In this document: one piece after another, positions 45,005-54,477 of the stretch
Layout: every line of letters starts with the position of its first letter
Numbering within the stretch: the stretch's first letter is position 1
Assembly: GCA_022844345.1 (NCBI GenBank)
Contig: JALHLU010000001.1
Span: forward strand, 124,001 to 188,000
Length of the DNA: 64,000 nucleotides
Source of the DNA: Hyphomonadaceae bacterium
GTDB lineage: Bacteria; Pseudomonadota; Alphaproteobacteria; Caulobacterales; Hyphomonadaceae
Reading direction: 5' to 3'
Translations under genes and position numbers: made by a program
Notes under the pieces: model-generated
The model's input: the letters and a program-made list of their open reading frames with translations, nothing else
Told to the model about the DNA's origin: nothing
Database searches by the model: none

Positions 45005-46240
45005 CTACTTCGGCACAACCTTCAGCAAACGCGCATTCGGCCCGTCTGTCAGCAGGTACAGCGCGCCATCCGGCCCCACGCCAATGTCGCGATAGCGCTC
45101 GCGCGCGCGGTCGGAGAAGTTGAAGCGCTCCTCGCCCTTCACCGTCTCGCCATCCATCGTCAGCCGCGCCACGAAGCTGGGGTTCAGCCCTGAGGCAAAC
45201 ACGCTGCCCTTCCAGGCGGGGAACAGATCGGCGTTGTAGTAAGTGAGCGCCCCCGGCGCGATCACTGGATCCCAGTAATACACCGGCTGCTCCATCCCGG
45301 CCTTGGCCGAGCCCTCGCCGATCCTCGTATGCGCGCCGCCATACTCGACGCCATAGGTGATGGTGGGCCAGCCATAGTCCTTACCCTTGCGCGCGATATT
45401 GATCTCGTCGCCGCCCTGAGGCCCATGCTCCAGCTCCCACAGCTCACCCGTCGCCGGATGCAGGAACGCGCCCTGCGAATTGCGATGCCCGTAGCTCCAG
45501 ATTTCCGGCAGCGCGTCGTCGCGCCCGACAAACGGATTGTCCTTCGGAATCGACCCGTCCTTGTTGATCCGCACGATCTTGCCGATTGCGCTCTTCAGGT
45601 TCTGCGCCTGCATGCGGCCCGGAAGCGCGCCGCGATCGCCCAGCGTCACGAACAGCGTGCCGTCCTTCGCAAACACGATGCGCGAACCAAAATGCTGGTT
45701 CGACTGCAGAGACGGCGTCTGGCGCCAGATCACCTGGATGTTCTCGATCTTCGGCGCAGCGCCATCAACGAGCTTGCCCTTCGCCACCGCCGTGTTGTTC
45801 GTCCCGTCGCTCTTCGGTTCGGCATAGCTCCAGTAGATCATCTGGTTGGACGCAAAGTCCGGATCGAGCGCCACATCCAGCAGCCCGCCCTGCCCAACGC
45901 CATGCACCGCCGGGACGCCATCCTTGATCGGCGCCGAGAGCGTCCCCGCCGCGTCCGCAATGCGGAACTGGCCCAGCTGGCGCTCGGTGATCAGGAATTT
46001 ACCGCCCGGCAGGAACTCCACCGCCCACGGGCTCGCCAGACCAGAGGCCACAATCTCCTTCACCTCATACGCCACGTTGGATTTGATCTCCGGCGCGCGC
46101 GTCTGATTGGCGAAGGCCGGCCCATAGCCCGCCTTGTTCGGCGTCCGCGGCTCATTCACCGGCGGCTGCGCGATCGCCACAACCCCAACGCCAACGGCGA
46201 TGGCTGCAGCAGTAAGGGCAAGTGCAAGACGTGCGCGCAT
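45005..46240 (-). CDS. PQQ-dependent sugar dehydrogenase (soluble aldose type)
   Basis: A 411-residue exported quinoprotein of the six-bladed soluble glucose dehydrogenase/Hip-like family. Recognisable segments are [84 protein letters not shown] and [14 protein letters not shown]. It should oxidise sugars in the periplasm and pass electrons to the respiratory chain. The ATG at 46240 starts a canonical signal peptide ([17 protein letters not shown]); the in-frame ATG at 46279 would add 13 residues. Confidence 0.88.
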   Translation of the reverse strand: MRARLALALTAAAIAVGVGVVAIAQPPVNEPRTPNKAGYGPAFANQTRAPEIKSNVAYEVKEIVASGLASPWAVEFLPGGKFLITERQLGQFRIADAAGTLSAPIKDGVPAVHGVGQGGLLDVALDPDFASNQMIYWSYAEPKSDGTNNTAVAKGKLVDGAAPKIENIQVIWRQTPSLQSNQHFGSRIVFAKDGTLFVTLGDRGALPGRMQAQNLKSAIGKIVRINKDGSIPKDNPFVGRDDALPEIWSYGHRNSQGAFLHPATGELWELEHGPQGGDEINIARKGKDYGWPTITYGVEYGGAHTRIGEGSAKAGMEQPVYYWDPVIAPGALTYYNADLFPAWKGSVFASGLNPSFVARLTMDGETVKGEERFNFSDRARERYRDIGVGPDGALYLLTDGPNARLLKVVPK

Positions 46241-46392
46241 GCTTCGTGAACTCCCAGGGCGTCTGTTGGTCTGTTCCATAACTAGTCCCGTTTGCCGCTC
46301 CGTACACCCGGAACATGCATCACGGGGTTGCGAGGGCCTTGCCCGCGCGCATTCTCCCCCTAATCGTAGGGCTTCCGTCACGGAGCCCACCC

Positions 46393-46983
46393 ATGCGCCT
46401 CCTCCTCGCCCTCCTCTCGCTTCTCTTCACCGCAGCCGCCCCCGCCGCCTTCGCCCAGAAGACCGAACAGGCCGTGTTCGCCGGCGGATGCTTCTGGTGC
46501 ATAGAGGTCGACATGCAGGGCCTGCCCGGCGTGATCTTGGTCGAGTCCGGCTACACGGGCGGGCCTGAGCGCAACCCGCAGTACAAGGACGTCGCCCGCC
46601 AGCGCACCGGCCACTACGAAGCCATCCGCATCACCTACGATCCGGCGAAGATTACCTACGACCTGCTGCTCACGCGCTACTGGCCCCTGATCGACCCGAC
46701 CGACGATGGCGGGCAGTTCTGCGACCGCGGCCGCTCCTATCTCCCCGCAATCTTCGTGACGCCCGCGCAGAAGTCCGCCGCCGAAGCCTCGAAGAAAGCG
46801 ATCATCGCCTCAGGCCGCGTCAATGGCGAGGTGAAGGTCCCGATCCTGCCGCTCGGCGAATTCTGGCCGGCCGAGGAAGAGCACCGCAACTTCGCCAGGC
46901 GCAATCCGGAGTACTACGCCGCCTACCGCAAGGGCTGCCAGCGCGACACGATCCTCCGCCAGGTGTGGAAGCCGGTGGGCTAG
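46393..46983 (+). CDS. msrA: Peptide-methionine (S)-S-oxide reductase, exported
   Basis: A 196-residue MsrA that reduces methionine-S-sulfoxide in proteins. The active site is GCFWC with the catalytic Cys at about 33; the downstream GYTGG and [12 protein letters not shown] segments are typical. An N-terminal signal peptide ([19 protein letters not shown]) places it in the periplasm, repairing envelope proteins. No MsrB partner is present. The ATG at 46393 is chosen because it opens the signal peptide; an in-frame ATG at 46315 lies further upstream. Confidence 0.9.
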   Translation: MRLLLALLSLLFTAAAPAAFAQKTEQAVFAGGCFWCIEVDMQGLPGVILVESGYTGGPERNPQYKDVARQRTGHYEAIRITYDPAKITYDLLLTRYWPLIDPTDDGGQFCDRGRSYLPAIFVTPAQKSAAEASKKAIIASGRVNGEVKVPILPLGEFWPAEEEHRNFARRNPEYYAAYRKGCQRDTILRQVWKPVG

Positions 46984-47381
46984 CCTGCCCGCTTCGGCCC
47001 TTCCGGCCGCGTGCCGACGAAGATCGCGCTCGCCAGCAGCGCGCCGCCGATCACCCACACCCACACCGGCTCCACGTGCGCGAACAGGACGATCACGAAC
47101 GACACCATCATCGATCCGATCGCGATGAACTTGATGTTGCGTGGGATCGCGCCGTGCTCGCGCCACGCAACCACCGTCGGCCCATAGCGCGGATGGTTCA
47201 CCAGCCACGCCTCCAGCTTGGGCGAGGACCGCGCAAAGCATCCCGCCGCGAGGATGAGAAAGATCGTCCCTGGCCACAACGGCGTCATCACGCCCGCAAT
47301 CCCCACCCCCGTCAGCACAACGCCAAGCAGGAAGAAGAACGGGCGCAGCAGCGGATGGCCCTTGCGCGGTGCGTCAGTCAT
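46980..47381 (-). CDS. DUF454 (YbaN-like) inner membrane protein
   Basis: A 133-residue membrane protein of the YbaN family. It has the family start (PFFFLLGVVLTGVGIAGVMTPLWPGTIFLILAAGCFARSSP) with the conserved PxxPGT-like turn, a soluble loop with LVNHPRYGPTVVAWREHGAIPR, and two C-terminal helices. Function is unknown. Its stop overlaps msrA's stop by four bases (convergent). Confidence 0.88.
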   Translation of the reverse strand: MTDAPRKGHPLLRPFFFLLGVVLTGVGIAGVMTPLWPGTIFLILAAGCFARSSPKLEAWLVNHPRYGPTVVAWREHGAIPRNIKFIAIGSMMVSFVIVLFAHVEPVWVWVIGGALLASAIFVGTRPEGPKRAG

Positions 47382-47605
47382 ACGGCGATCAATGTTGCGG
47401 CGCAGCCAAACTAGCTGCCCACCCCCTCAAATTGCAACTTGTTCTCAGAAAGGACTGCCGCCCCTGCCCCCCCCCGGGACCGGACTACCATTACCCCTTC
47501 ACGCTTTCGGGAACCTTGCCGCCGCGTCCTTCCCTGTAACGACGGTTCTCCCTATGGTCCGCCCCGATGACCGGCCTACAGAGTCGGCTCAATACAGGGG
47601 AGAAA

Positions 47606-49048
47606 ATGTCCACACATCCGCTCAAGCTCGGATCGCGCCTGCTCGCCGCAGCCGCATCCTTCGCCTTCCTGGCCGCTGCCTGCACCGAGCCGCCGCCGCC
47701 AGCCGAGCCCACGCCCGCCGCGCGCGCATTCGATGACGCCGCCTGGCCCGCCGCCGCCGTCGCTGATCCCGCCACGCTCGGCTTCACCGCCGAGGGCCTC
47801 GCCGCGCTTGACGCCCGCATGGCCAAGTCCGTCGCCGACCAGGATGTCGCCGGCATGGTCTACATCCTCGGCAAGGGCGGCGAAATCGCAGCCTTCAACG
47901 CCCACGGCGTCCAGTCCGGCGATCCGAAAACCGGCGCGCCGATGACGAAAGACTCGCTCTTCCGCATCTACTCGATGACCAAGCCGATCACCGGCGTCGC
48001 CATGATGCAGCTGTTCGAACAGGGCAAATGGGCGCTGGAAGATCCGGTCTCGAAGCACGTCCCCGAACTCGCCGGCCTTAAAGTGCTAACCTGGAAAGAC
48101 GGCAAGCCCGTCATGGGCGCCGATGGCAAGCCCGCGCTCGCCGCCGCCTCGCACGAGCCGACCATGAAGGAGCTGATGACCCACACCGCCGGCTTCGGCT
48201 ACGGCCTGTCGGGCGATGATCCGGTCAACACCGCCTTCCGCGACACCGGCGTCCTCGTCTCGGCAAACCTCGAAGAGATGATGGGCAAGATCAAGGACAT
48301 CCCGCTGATCTACGATCCCGGCACGCGCTGGTACTATTCGGCCGCCGTCGATATCCAGGGCTACATCGTCCAGAAGCTCTCGGGCCAGAAGTTCGGCGAC
48401 TACCTCAAGGCCAACATCTTCAACCCGCTCGGCATGAACGACACGGCCTTCTTCGTCTCCGAAGCCAACAAGCCGCGCTTCGCCGACGTCTATCGCTGGG
48501 ACAAGGATGCAGGCGCCCTCGCCGTCAACCCGGAACGTCCCGACCGTCCGCAGTTCACCGATCCCAACCGCATGGAATCCGGCGGCGGCGGCCTCGTCGG
48601 CTCCACGCACGACTATGCGCGCTTCGCCCAGATGTTCCTCAACAAGGGCACGCTCGGCGGCAACACCGTGCTCAAGCCAGAAACGGTCGAACTGATGCGC
48701 ACCAATGCCATCGGCGAACTGCGCCTCTATTCTGACGGCACCACCGCCAACCCCGGCCTGGCGGGCGTCGGCTTCGGCATGGACTTCGCGGTCTATGACG
48801 ACTCGTCGATCACCGGCCAGCCTTACGGCAAAGGCACGCACTACTGGGGCGGCGCTGCCGGCACCTGGTTCTGGATCGATCCGGCCAACGACCTTTTCTT
48901 CGTCGGCATGATCCAGTCGATGGGCGGCGCGCGTCCCGATGCGATGAACTATCGCAGCGAGTCCGCGAAGCTGGTCTACGGCGCACTGGCGAATGCCACG
49001 CCAGCCGCTCCGGCCGACGCGGCCCCGGCCACCCCGCCGAATCCGTAA
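47606..49048 (+). CDS. Serine hydrolase, class C beta-lactamase-like lipoprotein (paralogue 2)
   Basis: A 480-residue lipoprotein (FLAAAC signal) with nucleophile motif SMTK at about Ser123, Tyr motif YYSAAVDIQGY near 249, and third motif WGGAAGTWFWID near 415. It shares the HTAGFGYGLS and ESGGGGLVGSTHDYARFAQM segments with the genes at 33851 and 49169. A Pro/Ala-rich tail (TPAAPADAAPATPPNP) is unusual. The ATG at 47606 follows GGGGAG; the in-frame ATG at 47567 is less likely. Confidence 0.86.
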   Translation: MSTHPLKLGSRLLAAAASFAFLAAACTEPPPPAEPTPAARAFDDAAWPAAAVADPATLGFTAEGLAALDARMAKSVADQDVAGMVYILGKGGEIAAFNAHGVQSGDPKTGAPMTKDSLFRIYSMTKPITGVAMMQLFEQGKWALEDPVSKHVPELAGLKVLTWKDGKPVMGADGKPALAAASHEPTMKELMTHTAGFGYGLSGDDPVNTAFRDTGVLVSANLEEMMGKIKDIPLIYDPGTRWYYSAAVDIQGYIVQKLSGQKFGDYLKANIFNPLGMNDTAFFVSEANKPRFADVYRWDKDAGALAVNPERPDRPQFTDPNRMESGGGGLVGSTHDYARFAQMFLNKGTLGGNTVLKPETVELMRTNAIGELRLYSDGTTANPGLAGVGFGMDFAVYDDSSITGQPYGKGTHYWGGAAGTWFWIDPANDLFFVGMIQSMGGARPDAMNYRSESAKLVYGALANATPAAPADAAPATPPNP

Positions 49049-49071
49049 GCACAAGCGACGGAAAACGAACC

Positions 49072-49111
49072 GGGCGGCGTTGGGACCAGAACCTCAACGC
49101 CGCCCTTTTTC
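49072..49111 (+). terminator. Rho-independent terminator after serine hydrolase 2
   Basis: An 11-bp perfect stem (GGGCGGCGTTG / CAACGCCGCCC) with a 12-base loop, followed directly by TTTTTCTTT, 23 bases after the stop. It separates the two tandem serine hydrolase genes. Confidence 0.85.
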
Positions 49112-49168
49112 TTTGGCGCTGCAAATGTGCGCCGCGCAGGACTCAGAAGCCTCCCGGGAGACACCACG

Positions 49169-50473
49169 ATGAAGCGCCCCGCCCCGTTCACGAACACGAA
49201 GTTCTGGCTAACCGCCGCCCTCGCAAGCGTGCTCGCGGCCTGCACTGCGATGGAGGCCCCCGCCCCGGTCGCGGCGAAAACCGCGTGGCCCACTGCCGCT
49301 GATGTCGTCGCCTCGGCGCCAGCCTTTGCGCCCGCAGGCCTCGCCGCGCTCGACGCGCGCATGAAGGAAGCGGTCGACCTCGGCCAGGTCGCCGGCTTGC
49401 AGTATGCGCTGGTGAAGGATGGCAAGCTGATCGCCTACAACACGTTCGGCGCTCAATCCTACGACGGCCCGCCCGTCACGGACGACACCATCTTCCGCAT
49501 CCGCTCGATGACCAAGCCCATCGTCGGCGTCGCCATGATGCAGCTCTGGGAAAAGGGCGCGTGGAAGCCCGAAGATCCCATCACCAAATTCCTGCCCGAA
49601 CTCGGAATCCTGAAAGTCGCGACCAACCGCGACTCGCTCACCGAGGGCCTCGTGCCCGCCACGCGCGCGCCGACAATGAACGAAGTCATGACCCACACGG
49701 CAGGTTTCGGTTACGGCCTCTCGGCTGGCAACGCGGTCGACAAGGAATTCCAGCGCGACAACCCGCACGCCCAGCCGAACCTGCAGGCCGCGATGAAGCG
49801 GCTAGCCGAAATCCCCCTGCTCTTCCAGCCCGGCGAACGCTGGAGCTATTCCTACACCGTCGACGTGCAGGCTGCTGCCCTCGAGAAGATCACGGGCACA
49901 ACGCTGGGCGCCTATCTCGATGCCAACATCTTCAAGCCGCTCGGCATGAACGACACCGCCTTCTTCATCTCGGAGGAAGACTACAAGAATCGCCTCGCCA
50001 CCGTTTACACGCGCAACGCCGCAGGCGAGCGCGAGGTCTATCCCGATGGCTACAGCTTCACCGTCCGCAACCACCATGAGTCCGGCGGCGGCGGCCTCAC
50101 ATCCACGACGCACGACTATGTCCGCTTCGTGCAGATGCTGCTCAATGACGGCTCGCTGGATGGCCAGCAGATACTCAAGCCCGAAACCGTGAAGTTGATG
50201 ATGTCCAACCAGATCGGTGACACCAAAGGCGTCTTCGGCGGCGCCGGCTTTGGCTGGGGCGGCGCTGTTAAGCTCGCCGCGCCCACCGAAGCCTCGCCCG
50301 CGCCCGCCGGCACGTATGACTGGTTCGGCATCGACGGCACGTGGTTCTGGGTCGACCCTGTCAAGAAAATCGGCTTCGTCGGCATGATCCAGCGCCGCGG
50401 CAATGCGGGCGCCGGCGCGATCAACCTGCGCAGCGAGTCGCAACAGCTGGTCTACAAGACGCTGGTGAAGTAG
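49169..50473 (+). CDS. Serine hydrolase, class C beta-lactamase-like (paralogue 3)
   Basis: A 434-residue exported protein of the same family as its neighbour. The signal region (SVLAAC) suggests a lipoprotein. The nucleophile motif is RSMTK at about Ser113 and the Tyr motif SYSYTVDVQ near 229. The third motif differs from its paralogues, reading WFGIDGTWFW rather than WGGAAGTWFW. It probably arose by duplication and then diverged. A GGGAG ribosome site precedes the ATG at 49169; a start at 49127 is possible but would lack a signal at the N terminus. Confidence 0.86.
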   Translation: MKRPAPFTNTKFWLTAALASVLAACTAMEAPAPVAAKTAWPTAADVVASAPAFAPAGLAALDARMKEAVDLGQVAGLQYALVKDGKLIAYNTFGAQSYDGPPVTDDTIFRIRSMTKPIVGVAMMQLWEKGAWKPEDPITKFLPELGILKVATNRDSLTEGLVPATRAPTMNEVMTHTAGFGYGLSAGNAVDKEFQRDNPHAQPNLQAAMKRLAEIPLLFQPGERWSYSYTVDVQAAALEKITGTTLGAYLDANIFKPLGMNDTAFFISEEDYKNRLATVYTRNAAGEREVYPDGYSFTVRNHHESGGGGLTSTTHDYVRFVQMLLNDGSLDGQQILKPETVKLMMSNQIGDTKGVFGGAGFGWGGAVKLAAPTEASPAPAGTYDWFGIDGTWFWVDPVKKIGFVGMIQRRGNAGAGAINLRSESQQLVYKTLVK

Positions 50474-50503
50474 CGGCGAGCGCCGCCCAAGCGACAGCCT
50501 GCG

Positions 50504-50890
50504 CTACGGTCTCGGGCCCGCGTCCAGCGAGGCCTGGCTGTCGGCGCAGCCTTTCAAGACTTCCTCGCCCACCTTCGCCTCGGCTTCGAGCGGATAGGTC
50601 CGGTCACTCATGCCGTCAGAGCATGCGGCGGCCTTGAGCGTGAGCGTCAGGCCTTCCGCGGCGAACACGGCCGCTCCGCCTTCCATGCGCGCGCCGGGAT
50701 TGGCGACACGGAGTTCCTCCCGGTCGACGCCGGTGAGGATCAGCAGGTCAGGCCTGATCTCGACGCCCCAGAACGGCTCCGTTCCGAGCGCCTGCGCCGG
50801 TTGCGCGAGATCGATCCCACCGATCACCGGCGGCGCGGAAGGCTGACACGCCGCGGTCGCGAGCAACAGGACAGCAACAACACTTCTCAT
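50504..50890 (-). CDS. COG3650-like small lipoprotein
   Basis: A 128-residue exported protein with a lipoprotein signal (VLLLATAAC, Cys about 15). The core has the pattern TEPFWGVEIRPDLLILTG and a late CSDGMSDRTYPLEAEAKVG segment, which I associate with the uncharacterised COG3650 family often found near MliC-type lysozyme inhibitors. Role unknown. Its ATG lies one base after the murB stop (TGAGATG), so it is translationally coupled to murB. In-frame upstream starts would run into murB. Confidence 0.7.
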   Translation of the reverse strand: MRSVVAVLLLATAACQPSAPPVIGGIDLAQPAQALGTEPFWGVEIRPDLLILTGVDREELRVANPGARMEGGAAVFAAEGLTLTLKAAACSDGMSDRTYPLEAEAKVGEEVLKGCADSQASLDAGPRP

Positions 50891-50891
50891 C

Positions 50892-51878
50892 TCACGCATC
50901 CTTCGCCAGATATCCTTCGACCGTCGCATCAATCGCAGGCCGGCCGATGCGCCTGATCTCCCAGCGCAGCTCAACGCCCGAATTCGCCTTCACCGCCGCG
51001 CGCACATCCTCACCCAGCCCCTCGATGTCGGCGGCCGTAGCCTCGCCGGTATTGAGCAGGAAATTGCAATGCAGCTCGCTGACCTGCGCCCCGCCCCGCC
51101 GCGCCCCGCGCATGCCGGCCGCATCGATCAGCTTCCACGACGAACGCTGGTCCGGCGTTCCCGGCGGATCGGGATTGGCGAACGTCGACCCACCCGTCTT
51201 CTCGCGGATCGGCTGCGTCGTCTCGCGCCGCGCTTTTAGGGCTTCGATGCGTGCGAGGATCACGGCAGGCTCTTCCAGACCCGTCCCCTTGAGCGTCATC
51301 CCCGTCACGATCACGTCGTCCGGCAGGTCGGTGTGGCGATACTCCATGTGAAGTTGCGGCAAGCCGATATCGCCCAGCACCCCCTGCATCTCGATCTTCC
51401 GCCCGCGCCGGTTATAGCCCTCCAGCTTCACCAGCGCGTCCTTCAGCTCGCGGCCATAACAGCCCGCATTCGTAGGCACCGCGCCGCCCAGCGTGCCGGG
51501 TATACCGGAGAAAAAGTCGAGCCCGCCAATCCCCTCCGCCGCCGCGCGCTTGGCCAGCGCCAGATCAAGCGCTCCGGCCCTCGCAAATAGCGTGGTCGCA
51601 TCCACCTTCTCGATCTCGCCCCAGTACCGCCCGGCCAGCCGCACCACCACGCCGGCAACGCCGCCATCGCGAACGATCACGTTGGACGCGGCGCCCAGCA
51701 CCATCACCGGAATGATGGGATCGAGCTTGTAGAGGAACTGCGAGAGATCTCCCTCATCCGCGGGCAGGAACAGCGCATCCGCCTGACCGCCGACACGAAA
51801 CCACGTGAACGGCGCCAGCTGCTCATCACCAAGCAATTTGCCGCGAACCGGAGGAAGACGATCGAGAAATGCGCTCAT
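50892..51878 (-). CDS. murB: UDP-N-acetylenolpyruvoylglucosamine reductase
   Basis: A 328-residue FAD flavoprotein that reduces UDP-GlcNAc-enolpyruvate to UDP-MurNAc with NADPH, the second committed step of peptidoglycan synthesis. It has the FAD domain ([46 protein letters not shown]), [18 protein letters not shown], and the C-terminal [11 protein letters not shown] and [24 protein letters not shown] segments with catalytic Ser and Glu region. It is at the end of the visible dcw cluster, separated from murC by an extensin-like gene. Confidence 0.96.
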   Translation of the reverse strand: MSAFLDRLPPVRGKLLGDEQLAPFTWFRVGGQADALFLPADEGDLSQFLYKLDPIIPVMVLGAASNVIVRDGGVAGVVVRLAGRYWGEIEKVDATTLFARAGALDLALAKRAAAEGIGGLDFFSGIPGTLGGAVPTNAGCYGRELKDALVKLEGYNRRGRKIEMQGVLGDIGLPQLHMEYRHTDLPDDVIVTGMTLKGTGLEEPAVILARIEALKARRETTQPIREKTGGSTFANPDPPGTPDQRSSWKLIDAAGMRGARRGGAQVSELHCNFLLNTGEATAADIEGLGEDVRAAVKANSGVELRWEIRRIGRPAIDATVEGYLAKDA

Positions 51879-51926
51879 GCCACACGAAGTAGCGCGGGCG
51901 CGCCGCTTAGGCTAGCGGCCGGACAC

Positions 51927-52682
51927 TTACCGGCAGGCGCGTTGCCCGCCCACATCGAGATGGAAATGGTTGGCGTGGGCTTCGTTGTAGTCCGGCCCCA
52001 GCGTCACATCGAAGAGGTCGCACGCCCGCTGCCGGATCTCGCGCAGGAAGTCGCCCGCGGCGCCCTTCGTGTGATAATCGCCCAGCACCGTGATTGTGCG
52101 CCCATCGGCCAGCACGAAGGCGGCGACGTCGATCGCCTTGGCGAACGCATGCTCGGAAAGCTTGTCGGTATCCGCCACGGTGCGGCACTGGAATGTGCCG
52201 AACACCTTGATCTCCTCGACCGGCGAGCCGAGATACTTCTCCGCCGCCGGAATCACCACATGGCGCTCCCACAAGTGCAGCTTGGCGGCGAGACCGCAGG
52301 TCATCGGCAGCTCTTTCGGCGCGCCGGGGTTCGGCTCCCACGACGCCAGCGAAGAGGAGATTTCCACCGCTTCGGTAAATCCGCACTGGCCCTGCTTGGT
52401 CGCCGGAACTTCGGTGAACGTCACAGACGCCGCCGACAGCGCTTCATGGCACGCGTTAACATCGCGCGAGAGCTTCTTCAGCTGCGATGCGTCAGCCAAC
52501 GCGCTGAACAGGGTGAGGTCCACGCCCGGCGGCTTGGGCGCCTCGTCGACGACCACGGGCCGCGCAAACGTGGTGCGAGCGGATGTCGCCTCCGCGCTGC
52601 GGAAGTTCGCGATCGAAAGTCCGGCGCCCAGCGCGATAACCAGGCCGGCCGATGCGGCGATAAGGGAATGCGTCTTCTTCAT
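51927..52682 (-). CDS. Extensin-like C-terminal domain protein, exported
   Basis: A 251-residue secreted protein with an N-terminal signal (SLIAASAGLVIALGAGLSIANF). The remainder is the bacterial extensin-like domain, with paired Cys residues (VNACHEAL, GQCGF, MTCGLAAKL), FGTFQCRTVADTDKLSEHAFAKAIDVAAF and a C-terminal YNEAHANHFHLDVG. The His/Asp pattern resembles LAS-type zinc peptidases such as VanY/D-Ala-D-Ala carboxypeptidases. A peptidoglycan role is suggested by its place between murC and murB. ATG at 52682 begins the signal; 52763 is a less likely start. Confidence 0.85.
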   Translation of the reverse strand: MKKTHSLIAASAGLVIALGAGLSIANFRSAEATSARTTFARPVVVDEAPKPPGVDLTLFSALADASQLKKLSRDVNACHEALSAASVTFTEVPATKQGQCGFTEAVEISSSLASWEPNPGAPKELPMTCGLAAKLHLWERHVVIPAAEKYLGSPVEEIKVFGTFQCRTVADTDKLSEHAFAKAIDVAAFVLADGRTITVLGDYHTKGAAGDFLREIRQRACDLFDVTLGPDYNEAHANHFHLDVGGQRACR

Positions 52683-52850
52683 AGCCACTCGTCTTCTCGC
52701 AAACAGGCAAATGCAAAGGCGGCGCCCGGGCCACTCGTTCCGGGACAGGAAAAGCGCTCTCAAGGTTACCGGGAGCCTAACCGGACAGCGCGTTGCGAAG
52801 TCGTAAGACAGCGCATCAGCAAACGGTTAACCATGGAAATGCCGGGGCCG

Positions 52851-54266
52851 TCAGCCCTTCTTCAACTCATCGGCGAGCGAATTGGCATGGGACGTGATGT
52901 CGCCCGCCCCCAGGCAGACAACCATTTCGTCCCCGGTCCGGATCGACTTGCGGATTTCCGCCGGCAGGTCGGACAGGTTCACCATGGCCCGCGCCGAGCG
53001 ATGGCCATGGTTGATCAGCTCCTTCACCAGGCTCTCATGGCTGATCCCGTCGATAGGCTGCTCGCCCGCCGCATAGACCGGCGCGATGATCACGTCGTCT
53101 GCATCGTTGAGACACGTCGCGAACTGTTCGAACAGGTCGCGCAGGCGCGTATATCTGTGCGGCTGCACGACGGCGATCACGCGCTTCTCGCGCCCCTGCA
53201 CATCGCGCGCAGCCTTCAGCACGGCGGCGATCTCCACCGGGTGGTGCCCGTAATCGTCGATGATCCGCACGCCATTCCATTCGCCCACCGGCGTGAAGCG
53301 CCGCTTGACCCCGCCGAACTTCATCAGCGCCGCGCGGATCTGGCCCTCCGTTCCGCCCAGCTCGCGCGCAACCGCAATCGCGGCCAGCGAGTTCTGCACA
53401 TTGTGCCGTCCCGCCATCGGCAGCTTGAGACCGACCCAGCGCGTCTGGTCCGCCTCGCCGCGCGCGCGCAGCACAAGATCGAACGTCGCGCCGGTTGCTT
53501 CCGAGCGCACATTCACAGCCCACAAATCGGATTGCGGATTGAAGCCATAGGTGATGCGGCGGCGGTCTGGAATGCGTGATGCCAGCGCCTGCACTTCAGG
53601 ATGATCGGCGCACAGCACGGCGAAGCCATAGAAGGGAAGGTTCTCGACAAACGTGTCGAAGCCTTTGCGCAGCGCTTCCATCGAGCCGTAGTGATCCATG
53701 TGCTCAGGATCGATATTGGTGACGATGGCCACTGTCGGGCGCAGCTTGGTGAATGTGCCGTCGCTCTCGTCGGCCTCCACCACCATCCACTCGCCCTGCC
53801 CCAGCTTCGCGTTCGAGGCATAGGCGTTGATGACGCCGCCATTGATCACGGTGGGGTCGAGGCCGACGCCATCGAGCAGCGCCGCCACCATCGAAGTCGT
53901 CGTCGTCTTGCCATGCGTGCCGGCGATGGCGACTGTCCATTTCAGGCGGATGAGTTCCGCCAGCATGTCGGCCCGGCGCACCACCGGAATGGCGCGCGCG
54001 CGCGCCGCATCCACTTCCGGGTTGCCGCCCTTGATCGCGGTCGAGATCACCAGCGCGCCGACGCCTTCGATGTTCTCGGCCCTGTGACCGATCATGATCT
54101 TGGCGCCGCGCGCCGCCAGGCGATCGGTGTTGGCGCTCGCCTTCATGTCCGAGCCGGAGACCTGATAGCCAAGGTTGATCATCACCTCGGCGATGCCGGA
54201 CATGCCAATGCCGCCAATGCCCACAAAGTGCACCGCGCCGACGTCGAAGGGAATGGTTCTACGCAT
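52851..54266 (-). CDS. murC: UDP-N-acetylmuramate--L-alanine ligase
   Basis: A 471-residue Mur ligase that adds L-alanine to UDP-MurNAc. It has the UDP-binding opening ([29 protein letters not shown]), the ATP site [20 protein letters not shown] near residue 115, the EADESDGTF segment and a C-terminal domain with [10 protein letters not shown] and [13 protein letters not shown]. Start and length are standard. It begins the shorter, separate dcw segment murC-extensin-murB; a divergent M19-like gene starts 211 bases upstream. Confidence 0.97.
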   Translation of the reverse strand: MRRTIPFDVGAVHFVGIGGIGMSGIAEVMINLGYQVSGSDMKASANTDRLAARGAKIMIGHRAENIEGVGALVISTAIKGGNPEVDAARARAIPVVRRADMLAELIRLKWTVAIAGTHGKTTTTSMVAALLDGVGLDPTVINGGVINAYASNAKLGQGEWMVVEADESDGTFTKLRPTVAIVTNIDPEHMDHYGSMEALRKGFDTFVENLPFYGFAVLCADHPEVQALASRIPDRRRITYGFNPQSDLWAVNVRSEATGATFDLVLRARGEADQTRWVGLKLPMAGRHNVQNSLAAIAVARELGGTEGQIRAALMKFGGVKRRFTPVGEWNGVRIIDDYGHHPVEIAAVLKAARDVQGREKRVIAVVQPHRYTRLRDLFEQFATCLNDADDVIIAPVYAAGEQPIDGISHESLVKELINHGHRSARAMVNLSDLPAEIRKSIRTGDEMVVCLGAGDITSHANSLADELKKG

Positions 54267-54477
54267 GGAATGAGTGAGCGCGTTGTGCAGTCATGGTCAA
54301 GTCTTGGCGTTGGCCTACGTCATTGTTTTCGCGACAGCACGCTTCCGCAACGGAGACTCGTTCACAAGGGAGACTTGCGAGCAGCGGCGCGCAGCTTGCT
54401 CTCCTTGTACGCGAACTGATTCCGTGTTCCATTCCCGCCACGTTGATCCTTCGGGTAGGGACGAGGAGAGTACGGTC

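Noticed and set aside
47455-47485. Poly-C run in the gap before serine hydrolase 2
   Set aside because: A homopolymer tract of this kind can be phase-variable, but it lies outside any gene or clear promoter, so no role is claimed.
51942-53579. 545-codon plus-strand frame over the extensin and murC genes
   Set aside because: It crosses two genuine genes and the gap between them and has no domain signature.
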